Shown one piece after another: positions 34,401-46,400 of a stretch of 64,000 nt of DNA. The stretch lies in contig JAVMKO010000001.1 in assembly GCA_032164245.1 (NCBI GenBank), positions 76,629,892 through 76,693,891 of the forward strand, written 5' to 3'. Both the position numbers and the translations under genes were made by a program. The notes below the pieces were generated by a model that was not told where the DNA came from, did not search any database, and saw nothing but the letters and a program-made list of their open reading frames with translations. The number at the start of each line of letters is the position of its first letter. Position 1 is the stretch's first letter. Origin of the DNA: Sternotherus odoratus (lineage: Eukaryota; Chordata; Testudines; Kinosternidae).

Positions 34401-37400
34401 GGTGTTTGAAAATGTGGAAACCAAAAGAACCAACATGTTTATTATTTTTATCCTCATGATTTTTAAACCAGTCTCATCTTTCTGAGCACTTGGGGTTGGC
34501 AGTACTGTTTAAGCTTTAGGGAAGCGGCCTGGTCACAATCCATATATGAGATCATTTCAAGTTGAAATTCAACCTAAAATTCATCACACGCGCTAGGGTT
34601 GCCAGTTTTGATTGGAGATATTCCTGGAAGTTCCATCACATGACATAATATTTAATTAAACATTAATCTTTAATTCTTGGGGACTCCCAGGAAGGTTGGC
34701 CACCCACTCTCTTCCTTGCTAAGAAGGAGACTTCACTTTCTCTCCTCTCCAGGGCCGGTGACAGAAATTTTGGGGCCCCCTACTCTGAGCGTTTGGGGGG
34801 TCCCCCACCCCCTGCCCTCCCCCCCGCCCCCCCGCCAAGGGCTGGCCCGGCTCTTGCAGCTGGGAGGGTGAAGCGCTGCAGCCGGGGGTGCCTCGGGAGC
34901 GGCGCACCCCGCCGTCCTCTGCAGCCGCCAGGGCGGGGGAGGCGATGGAGCCGGCATCCTGTGGTGCCGCGCTCCCCCTCCCCCCCCCCCCCCCGCCAAG
35001 GGCTGGCCCGGCTCTTGAAGGTGGGTGGGGGAGGCGATGGAACCGGGGGTGCCTCGGGGCGGCTCCTGGGGGGGCGCGGGACGAGCAGCGGCTGAAGGGC
35101 TCGGGAGGCAGCCGGCCGCGGCGCCGGATACAGCCGGGTAAATGCGGTGCGGTGCCCAGGGGGGACGACTACGAGTAGAGCTGTGTACCGGTCCCCGGAC
35201 TTCAGGGGGCCCCCCTGAAGTCCGGGGCCCGGTACAGCTCTACCCCTTGTACCCCCCTGTCGCCGGCCCTGCTCCTCTCTATCTCGGGGTGGGAGAAATG
35301 TCATTCTTTCCTACTTCTGTTCTCCTCAGCACGCATCACTTGCCTTTCTCTGTAATCCAATACTAACCCCAGTATTGCCTGCCACAAAACAGTCAAAATT
35401 ATGAGTCAGGGCCCACCACAAAGTGAGATTGACTAAGATAATGAGATTTCTAAAAATAATAAAGCTGGGGCTCTTCTTATTTCTCTTCTATGTTTTATGC
35501 CTTTTGTATTCCTACTTGTGAGTTTTTCTCCACGCCTGTAGGGGCTGGACACGTCCCTTTTCTTTTTCTTTTTTTCTTTTTTCTTTTCTTATGAAAGCAG
35601 AGATTGTGGGGTATTCACATGACTTCAGTAGCTGGGGCTTTTGGAAAAACTTCAGACAGCATGAGACTTGCAATAAAATGGCAACACTGCATCCATTCCC
35701 CCCGTTACCTACCCCCATCTTTCCTCCCCTGCCATTTTATCTCAGGTTCCTTCCTGCCCCTTGCTTCTCCCACAGTCTCCTTTACTTTCCCATCAGTCTC
35801 TCTGCTGCTCCCACTCTCCTTCCTTAGCTCTCTAGATTATCCTGTCCACCTATATTCACCTATTCCACCTCTACCCCACCTTCCAGTGCCCTTCCCTGTG
35901 GCCCATAATCACCCCCTCTTTGCATGGCCCCTCCCTGCCACCTGACAGCACACACTGTTGCTAAAATGTAGCCTGACTTCAAGTCTCATTGGAAACACTG
36001 GGAAGTGGTGACCCTCTTTTCACTGCCACCTGCATAGGCTGTAGGGAGCAGCCTGGCATCAGGGCCACTAATGGGTATGGGAAATGGTGGCCATTTTGGG
36101 AAAGGGCAAAACTTTGTGAGGTTGCTCCGGTTCATCCCTACATCCAGGGCAGGTGCAAGGATATTTTGCGCCCTAGGCAAAACTTCCACCTTGCGCTCCC
36201 CCTTTCCTTCTCTCCCTCCCCGCCCCCCCCCCCCCCCCCCCCGGAGCATCACCTGTAATAAACTTTCAAAATACTTTCAAAAATATATCCTTTTTAGTCA
36301 CATATACTTCCTTCATTCTTTCATATCAAAATCTACTACATTTTATTCTACCTTTAGAATATCCAATTATTGTTATTAATAAAATTTATAAAATTAGAAG
36401 GGCGGATACTCCATCATACAGCAACAATTGACAATATTAATATGACAGATTTCAACAACCTACACACGCCTATTCGCACATAAACATATACACGCAAATA
36501 CTTAACATATACACACAATTGACACAAAACATTCTCAAAATGATGCAGCAGCACTTGCCAGAGTCTTAGATCTGAAACAACTCCACAAAAGTAGTTTGCC
36601 TCAATTGACAACCTCTGAAAACTAGTAAACTTGGCATTATAAAGAGCCTGTCAGAACAGGTAACGGCTGCGTGCGACGAGAAAAATGACGTCATTGCCAC
36701 TTTGTAGCATAGTGAAGCAGTACGCTTGTGCCCGCAACGCAGAGCTGGCGTAGGCTAGAGCTGTAATGTAGGAGAAAACGACACGTTAAAATGCACGTTC
36801 AACGATGTTTCTGTTTTCTTTATTCATTCATTTTTCCAGCAATAGTGTAAAAAAATAAATTTGGGGCATCACTTTTTGGGGGCCCCTAATCCTGGCTCCC
36901 TAGGCAAGCACCTCGTTCGCCTAGTGGTTACACCGGCCCTGCCCGCATCACAAGAGACTTCAAGTCAATATATGTGATTCTCACAACGAAAATATGATTG
37001 CTGGCAGCTCTCTAAAGTCACAATCTCCCCCTCACCCCCACCATGGCCTGTGGGGCTTGAAGCAGGGGAGCAGCCTGTGTGAGACTACAGCCTTGCACCC
37101 TGTGCCTTGTCGAGGTGCTCACCTAGCTCAGGCCTCTACGACGTCTCTGTCTCTCTCTTGCCCACCATGTGCTGTGAAGCTGCCAATTTGTTTCAGGCCC
37201 CTGTGAAATCACTGCCTTTCACCCTGTGTCCTGTGAGTCTGATGTCCTGACTCCAATCTCTGATTAATCAGTCTCTCTCCCACTCGCCTGCCAAACGACA
37301 GGCCTTTGACCTGAACTTCAGGCCCTTGGGAGATTGTTCAGGCACTTAGGACTTTTGGTGCAGCTACAGCTATCAATCTTGTGAATGCCAGATAGTAGTG

Positions 37401-40400
37401 GGCACGGCAGCTTAGCATCCTTATAGTGTGTATAGAGAAGGAGCTAACCTGCTTTTTAAAAAATAAACCCCAAAACGTATCAAAGCAGTGCTGACGCTGG
37501 GTTTTTCAATCTCAATTTGTTCTGTGTTTTGTGCCTTATGAGAATTAAATGAGGGGTTTTGTGGATGTTTGTAGGTATTTGATCAGCCACCTGCAAATTA
37601 TTAAAGAATTTCAAATAAATGGTGGGTAGGCTTCTTTCTCCTTTTGCTTTGGCTTGTTTTTGACTGAAACACCATGACTTGACAGGTGATTCCAGGCCTC
37701 CCATTCAGACCTATATTGACTCCCCGCTTTAGTTTGTCTAGTTACCGGCCTGCTGACCCCTCCCTATCTCTGGGGCCTCACCTCATAGGCTACCATGTCT
37801 ATACTGCAACTAAACGTCCTCGGCTGGCCCGTGTCACCTGTCTTGGGCTCGCAGGGCTCAGGTTACAGGGCTGTTGCGGTGCAGACGTTTGGGCTCGACT
37901 GGAGCCCAGAGGGTCTCAGAGCCCAGGCTGCAGCTTGAACCCAAATGTCTTCACCAGGGTTAAACAGCCTTGTAGCCTGAGCCCTGCAAGCCCGAAGTCA
38001 GCTGACACAGGCCTGCTGAGGGTGTTGAATTGCATTGTGGACACATACCCATAGAGGTAATGACTGTGAATTGCTGTGAGATGCAGACAGTGCCCCTCCT
38101 CCTTGGCAGGAAAAATATTGTGTCCACATCACAACCAAAATAGTTAACCAAACGGAGGGAAAATAAGCACAGGCTGCACTAGCACCAAAGTTGAGGACAA
38201 GCCCCTTCCTCTTACTGCAGAGCGTTTAGCCCCGTCTTCCTGGGGGGAGATTTCAAGACTTGCTGACATCTCCAGATTTTGGGTTGGCCCACAGATATTT
38301 TTTTTAACACCAGAAGGAAGTGTCGAGCCTGACCTGCTGTATAATGCTGGCCATAGAATTTCTTAATGCAAGTTATCTAGGCTTGAAGATTTAAATGTTT
38401 ATCCCTAATTACTAATGGATTGGAAAGTAGTTCATCATCCTCATGTGATATGAGACATTCTGCTTCTTTCCAAATCCAGGGCAGAAATGCTTTTCAAAAA
38501 CTTCTGCCTTTTCTGCATTATTATTAACCATTTTCCTCAGCAAGGGGAGTGCTTGTGGTGGTAGCGGTTTCCCTCCCCATGTTGGTAGAATGACACTCTC
38601 CTTCACAAAAGGAAAACCCCTCCATAAAGTCATGAATCAAGTGAAGTAATATTGCCTTGTATTATGCTGCACCTTACATTTCTGTCCTTTGTATGCACAA
38701 CCTCAGAGGGGGTGAGGACCTTGTCATAGCCCACAAGCTCAGCAGGGTTAGATTTGGTCTATATTTAAATGGGAGATCTCTATGGAAAACTCATTTACTG
38801 AAGGAAATGGTGTTGGTGATTCCAGAAGAAGTCACCTTCCGTCAAGTCAGAACTGGACCAATGCCTCAGTGTATTACTGACCAATAAAAGGTCTCTTGTT
38901 ACTCTTCTCAAGGGTTGTGATGTTAGCACTAGTTTCCTGACACAGTCCCATTTTAAGTAATTGCATTCTGCCCCTCTAACATTCCCCCTACAGTTGCAGC
39001 TGGGTAGGGCTGTCTTCATTTCTGTGCTAAACGTTGCTATGTGCTGTTAAATAGGTGCAAGCTCCACCCCAGAGATGGTTGTATTTTAGAAGTCATTTTT
39101 GTGTAAACACAGAGTCTGGTTCACACAGTTTTACACCAGTGTAAACCAGCTGATTCTATGGTTTACACTGGTGAGAGAGGAGGGTCGAGTCCCCTGTTTT
39201 CAAAGTGGCCCTTTGTGATGATGAAAGTGCTATAGAAATGGGATTCACTAGATATCACTAATCATGTGTTAAGTATAAGAATCATGCAGACATTTATTTC
39301 ACATTTTGGAATGTCGTGTGTTTACAACAGACCTGTCATTTAGTGTCTTGTCCGAAGTTGGTGTGTCCTGAGAGATGCCCAGGTGTCCTCCAGAGATGCC
39401 CAGGTGTCCTCCAGAGATGCCCAGACCTCAGCACAGAAGACCAAGCCCCTTCAGGAAGCACAGAACCATCTGGCTCCATCTACACTGTGAGTACTGCCAG
39501 AACTACCCCCACCCCCAATTTGGCCTACCACTAGACCTCCATGTGTAAAAACAGGGTGCTCTGGGGAGTGGAGGAAAGAGACAATTCAGTCCATTCACCT
39601 CAGTGTAAGGAAGGATTTGATTCCAAAGAGTGAGTTGGTGGGGAGGCAAGGCATCTTCTTATGCCATCTCCTCTCTATAACTTTTGCCTTCTGCTCAGAA
39701 TAAAATGGACACCCTTTTACCGCTCCTGAAACTGGCCCAGGGCAGCTGTTTCCATTCCCCTAGCCTGGTGGTGGTAATGCATCTGTTTACCCAAGGAGGG
39801 GAAGGAATTGCTTAAGATGGGAGGCAGGGAAAATTGGGGGGGGGGGGAGTAAAAGGTGAAAGTGAGCAGAGAAGAATATTGGCTGAATGTCAGGAAACCT
39901 TTTCTGAGCATGAGATCTATAATGGAGTGGAAAAGTCTTGCAAGGGAAGAGATGGAAGCTCAGTTGCATGAATCATCTGTGACTGGACAAAGCTCTGGAG
40001 AATGTACTGTAGTGAATGCAAATGCACTGCAAGAAGGGTGGGATACTGATGTGGCCAAGAGGATGGACTAGGTCTTTTCTAGCTCAAACTTCATGGGTTC
40101 TCATGAGGCCAATAGGGTTTGGTTTGGTTTTTTTAATTTTTGGAATTGAGGTTTTAAAAAAAGCAGCTGGAAATACCAGAGTAATAATTTGGGAGAGGGG
40201 AATTAATGTGATAAATCTTTTACTTTTAGAAATAAATTTCTTTTTAATTCAACTTTTTAGTAAAAATTGGGAGGATGAAAATTGTATGGGGGGGAGGGTA
40301 AAAGTGGATGATTTCTGCAAGGAGGATTAAAAAAATTCCAATCCCGTTCTCGCTCAATCGGCGTTGTCATGCACCCTCAGCTCCATCTTAATTACACCTT

Positions 40401-43400
40401 CCGTCATGTTGCCTCGTTCAAGGTGTCTACCCGAAGTTTAAAATAACAGGCCAGATTTGAACAGTCTTTTAAACTCTGGGCCAGCTTTGTGAGAGTGCCC
40501 CTGGCAAGGGCTGGTGGACATGATGCAAACGTCCCCCCCCCCCCCCACACACACACACACTGCTCCTTCTCCATCAGGGGTGAGGAACTGGCCGGGGTGG
40601 TCCCCAATATATATGTGGGATTAATTTAGAATGGGGCACAGCTAATTTCCCTAGGAGATGCTCTCATTTAGTGTCTCTTGGGGAGCTTTAGCTGCTGAGG
40701 TTCCTAGGACCCCCGGGGCAGAATGTAAAGGTGCCATTCGCTGGGATGAAAGCCTCCTCCAGCCTAGCTTCCCAAGGGTGCCGATTCCACTCCTGTTCCC
40801 TGGTGCCTGTGGGTGTGAATCTAGCAGACCTAACAGGACAGGGCAGAAAGGAATGTTGTGGGGCCTGAAGCAGCACCTTTGGTCCCATCTACGCTTGGAG
40901 AAGCTAGAGTGGTGCTGGAGCTAGTTACTGCACAGTAGCGCACACAGCCTGATTTCTCTGTTGCAGTCGGATTAGGGGTTTGTGGGGCCCTGGGACAGAG
41001 CAGGGGGGGTCTCTCTCCACCTTTTCCACCTGAAGTCCCCCCCCCAGCCCTCCCTCCAGCACTCCTGACAAGGAGCCTGGTTGGGGCGTGGGAGCTTCCC
41101 CTGCCTACCTGGTGCTCCTGCTGGGGAAATGGGGTTGGGGCACAGGGTCTTGCCCTGCCCTGCCAGCCCGGGACTCCTACCAGGGAGTGGGGGCTTCCAG
41201 GTGCCCCCCAGTTAGGTAGGGCCCCTGGGCACAGGCCCCATTGGCCCAGTGGCTAATCTGCCACTGCTTTGTTGCTGGGAGAAAAATGCACAGGGCAAGA
41301 GACTCTAACCAGCAGCAGGACAGGAACAGAGAGCAAGGAGGATGAGAGGAGAGCTCTGTGGGCATGCACATGTGAGTTGAGGGCTGTGTACTGAATGAGT
41401 GGCCAGATCAGATAACTGTTAATGTTTGTCTCTTTTAAGGGACGAGTGGGGGTAGGAACCACATGATGCTCTTCTCATTTTGTCTGTTCCCTTCTGTCCC
41501 TTTGCAGGCTGTTCATCCCCCTCCCAACACACTCTGCTCTTCTTTAAATCATGATCACTTGGAGCCTGACCCAGAGGGGTTCGGAACATTTGTAATTCCC
41601 AGGGAAACGAATGGGGTAATAGAGTCTCAGCGTCTCTCAGGATCAAACCCAGTCACTTGCTTTTTTCTCTTTGCTGTATTAAGAGACATGACAGTCTCAT
41701 TCACTTTGCAATCCCTCCCTCATGCCTGCCTAAGCTCCTCCCATCTTCTTGTTGCCAGAGAAACAGCCACCTTGGCAACCTGCTGTCATCCTTGAAATAC
41801 ACATGGAAAAGTCCTCCTGATTGTTTTATTAGATCCTCCGGGCAGATCTGGAGCATCATTCAATCTGACATGCATCTTTAGTGACACGATTATCTGAGGG
41901 ACAAGGAGATGCTCACACGTGGAGGATGTGTGTGTATGTTTCTGCATGTACCTGTGTGTGAGCATTCAGGGCAGAGCTTAAATTCTTATAGCAGATTTCC
42001 CAGAGGTTTCGTCCCCCATTCATGGCTACAGCTTCAGCTGCAGGGCAGGGAGTCTCGGGGCTTCAGTCCCATGGGGTGGATAGGGGGAGCAGGGCTCAGG
42101 GCTTCTGCCCTGCAGGACACTCAGGGCTTGGGTCTTCTGCCCTGCAGGACACCTGTATTGGAGCTTGGAGCTCCAGGCTTCAGCCACAGAGCCAGCTCGC
42201 AGCCCCCCAGAGGTTTGAAAATATTTATTGGAGCTCCACGCAGGGGGATTGTGTGGGTGTGTGTACGTACATGTGATTTAGAGTGTGTGTGCGTGTGTGA
42301 GCCAGACAGTGGGTGGGTGGGTGGGTGGGTATCAGTTCCTGTATTTTTTCTGCATTCTAAGGACGAAAAATAGATCCTGGTTTAAAAAACAAATGCAAAT
42401 TGCCCCCATTACAAGTGACTATGAAGTTCCCACCTTTTGCTGTCCTGTTGGGCATCAGGACATCAGCTCAGTCACTCGCTCCATTCCCAAATGCCAGCGT
42501 GATTGTGATTGGAACCTGGGAGTGATGTGCACACTAGTGCCATATTGTACCATTCCGAGCTCATCTTGCTTGCAGGTTCCCCTCCTGTCCCACTGATCAG
42601 TGAATGTCCCCCATAGTGGAGAGTCTTATTCTGCACTGTGTGAAGGATTTGGAGTAGATGGAGGGAGGTGGGAGGGGCCCTGCTTTCTTAGATTTATATC
42701 CTAGGCAGAAAAAAAATCTCATCCTGTCTCCATGATTCAAAATCATGACAAGGACAGGGCTGCTCTGTGCAGTTAGGGCTGGAAACAGTTTCCAGGACTT
42801 TTGCAGACTTCAGGATCTCTGGCAGACTTGGGGGGCACAGGCTTTAGGATCATCACTCAAATTTAGGATGGACGTCAATCCCTGACCACAGCAGGCCACT
42901 GTGCATTTTCCCACCTCTCTGCATTGCATGTTTGTGATGTGACACAAGCCCTCTTTCCTCTCCCTGCTCTAGTGCCTAGAATCCCACCAAGCTGAGGTCT
43001 ATTCTGTCCTTGAGAATAACACGAACAGCTTGTCGCATGAGACGAATCCCACTGCTACGGTAAGTCTCCTCTCAAGTAATCCTGACCCTGTCCTGCTGGG
43101 GGTTTCCTTTGAAATTGGGCCTGGCATAGAAACCACCACAGAACTGCTGTGCCCTTACAAAGGCAGTAAATCTAACTGCTGCTTCTACTCCTCCCACTCA
43201 GAAAAGGAAAGGCTGAGTTCCTCCCGCCCCTAATCTGGGTTTAGGCTTGTTGAATCTTTCTTCTCTCTGGTTAAACAATTGTTTTGTCAAACATTATTAG
43301 TTCGGGGAGGCCTGGTTGATGTAGGTGCTGTGATGTGAGATTTGCTCTGAGGCATGGTGGGAGACTTGTGATCATTTCTGGCAGTGCAAACCTCCCTGTA

Positions 43401-46400
43401 TGCAGACTAGACCAGGCCTTCATGGAATATGGGCTGATCCTGCCTCCAATGTGGCCATTTTGAAGTGCTCAGGCAGTGCAAAGATCAGGCAGCTGAAGAT
43501 GAACCCAGCCATCCCCGACTGGCATAACAGCCTAATGGAGGCCATTACCATGGTCCAGAAGTCTAAAGCAGCTCTTAGGCTGCTCTAACTTCTGCCAGGG
43601 TTGATGCGACGCCTGACTGCCGTGGGGGATCAGGGAAAGGGAATGTACAGCCATGTTTAGCTTCCTCTGCATTCTGGTCCTACACCTAGTGCAGGTCGTC
43701 CAGCCCTGGAAACTGGGCTCAGGGTGTTTGTTCTAAGCCCTATATAGAATATGTGTTTTCCCCTTACTGTCAGGATGAAAACCATATTGAGTGAAGGGCT
43801 CCCTGAGCCAACTGCTCATGAGATCGAAAAGAGTCCGCTGCTTACCAGAAGTGATGGTCTCAGAAAAGTAAAGCAGAATTATTCCTATATGGTAGGGGAC
43901 ATTTTGGAGCACTCTCAAAATGAGAGCGTGCCTCAATTAGGTGAACTCCTGTGCAGGTTTCCCTGTAGTTTGTGGGTTTGTTTATTTTTGTTGTTTTGGG
44001 GTGGGTTTTTTTTTTTTTTTTTTTTACAAACTCTTTGAATTCAATGACTTTTTCCAGTTATTGCTGTTTATTATTGTGAGCGGGATGGAACCCCTGCCTA
44101 CGAGTTAGAGTCTCTGGTGGCAGCCTTGCCTAGTAGTTAGGGGTAGGGAACCCAGTCCCTCCCACTTCACCAGGTTCTGACCTAGGGCACTCCCTGGAAG
44201 GCATCCACTTTGTGTGGTCCAATTAACGCCCTCCCCTGAGTCTCTTCCTACCACTCTGTCCCTCCTTGGGGTGTGTCATGGCTTGCAGTTATCCCTGTAA
44301 CCTAGTCCGTGGGCCTTTGCAAGCTAAGGAGTCGCAGCTTCATGCAACCACGCTCCTCCTGGGATACTTTTCTGGCTCAGTCCCTCCATCACAGTGGCTG
44401 CAGCCCCACCTCTCTCTCCACCCACCAGTCTGTTGTGCTGAAGAGACTCTCTTTTAAGGCCTTCCTCCAATTGCAGGCCTGTTGGGGCAGGGCTTCCTAG
44501 GTGCAGAGTTGTTCCTGCACCCCTATCTCTCTCCAATGTGAGGTTTGTCCACCCTGTCACAATTACATTTTGTGCTCAGTTTGGAGCGTAAAACAAGGTT
44601 TGGTGCATTTTGCCTCATTTCCAGCTAGTTTCACTTTCTGCTTCTCATGCATATTATGTGTCCAGGATCCAATAAGTAAATAATGTCTCACATTACCTAC
44701 AATAGTAGAACAACAAGGACAAGGACAGAAAGGAACAACAAGAATAAATCATGTTAGCACAGTGAAAGGGCTCTTGTTTACAAACTACCTCTAGCCAGAT
44801 CCATTTCTACCGTTAGAATCCAGTTAACATCAATTGTTTGTTTCCCTCTGCCAAACTCTTTGGAACTCTGCTGGGCATTCCAGGTGCTGTAACCACAATC
44901 ACCTTCACCACAGTTCTTCAGCTTGGCACTGGTCTGTTTGGGTTGCAAAGATCTGAGGGAAAGTTTTGGTTATAAAAAACAATATACACATCCCTTCGAC
45001 TCCTTAATTTTATTAAAATTATTATTATAATGGAAGCATTTCTAGTGATAGTCTCTTGTCTTATTAAACCTTTTAGGCCTGAACCTTCTTGGTAAGTTGA
45101 AAAGTGTCATGTGGACAGTGCTTAGGGCTGAATCCACTGCTAGCATAAGCAGATGCAACTCTGAGTGTGGCCCTGCAACTGCATATTGACCTTGGAACAT
45201 GGCATAATAGGAACTGCTACATTGGATCAGACCAATAGTCCATCTAGTCCAGTATCTTGTCTCTGATAAGCAGCAACAACAGCTTCAGAGGAAGAAACCC
45301 TGCAGTTGGCAGCTATGGGAAAGTTTCCTCCTCTCCCCAAATAGTTAGAGGTTGGCATATGTCCCATATCTTGAGTGGTCATATCTCTTCCCAAACTCTT
45401 GTTGACTTTAAAAATATAGTTCCTAGTATAACATTGAATAGTCCAGTTATCCATAGAAATGTCTAGGATCATGCCAAGCTCTTAGCCTCAGTGATATCTT
45501 ACGGCAGTGATCTCCACTGACCAATTTGTGCACTGTGTGAAAAAGCATCTCCTTTTATCACTTTTATATTTTTACCACCTTTCAGTTTCATTGGCGGCCC
45601 CTTGTTCCTGTGTTCTGAGACCAGAAACACAGGAGATTCCAACTTACCTTTTATCCCGTTCATTCTTTACTAAGCTTTAATCATGACCACTCTTCTTTGG
45701 GCAATCTGAGCAATTCAGTCAGGGAGCTGAGATGCTGTGGACACATCATGTTTTTTTTCACTAAATATGGAGCACTCAGCATGTTATCAGAACCCTGGTA
45801 CTGCCACGTGCGAGCCAGTTAATTTGGAGGCTCGAGCGTTCAGAGTGTGGATGCAAGGGCAAAGTGACCTCTTACTGAGTGATGTGGGTATATCTCTTGT
45901 AGCTTCAAGACATGATCATCTCACAGCCAGACAAGGTTGAAGAGAGAAATGAAGACACTGGGAAAACAGGGAAGAAGAAGAAGAAGAAGAAGAAAGAAAT
46001 GGTAAGAGCCTTCTACAACCCTACCGTCACAAGCAGCCTCATACCTTGTGTTCAGCTGATCACATCATTCAGAAATAAAGAACTGAGCATTGTAGCAATG
46101 TTTTAAATCTCACCCTCACTTATCACATGTCCAGACTCAGCTCTGTGAGGGGACAGGGACGGAGGGGAGGTTCTTTAGCAGGCACAATGTTAGGAATGGG
46201 AGCGGAAGGTTTGGATTAGGGAGCTCCCAGCTGCTTAAGTGCCAGCCTCTGTCTGCAGTGAACATAGAGTGACTGAAAACAGGAACGTCATGATAAACAT
46301 GCAGGGTGGGCCAGATTAATCTGTGGTGTAATTACATCAAAGTCAGTGAGGATAAATTTGGCCCAAAATGTCCATGACCTTCCCTGTGCTAGAGAACTTT

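Larger units (their letters stand above)
30008..39330 (+). other. NFAM1 intron 3 (probable GC-AG intron)
   Basis: The longest intron, 9.3 kb. It holds a purine-rich block (about 30535-30860), MITEs, a 1.5-kb CR1 copy (31845-33378), hAT elements 34750-35271 and 36145-36941, pyrimidine-rich tracts (35555-35590, 35690-35940) and a GC-rich palindromic MITE (37789-38050). No additional coding exon was recognised. The acceptor TTTACAACAG at 39330 is only moderate. Confidence 0.75.
39487..42972 (+). other. NFAM1 intron 4 (splits the ITAM)
   Basis: 3.5-kb GT-AG intron between the first and second ITAM tyrosine motifs. It contains a poly-G run (39837-39848), a CR1 fragment, poly-C/(AC)n, a hAT element and small tandem repeats, including CTGCCCTGCAGGACAC repeated near 42107 and 42139. 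Confidence 0.8.
43060..45902 (+). other. NFAM1 intron 5
   Basis: 2.8-kb GT-AG intron. It carries a poly-T run (44006-44025), a solo LTR (44075-44561) and an antisense CR1 copy (45195-45690) that ends about 210 bp before exon 6. Confidence 0.8.
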
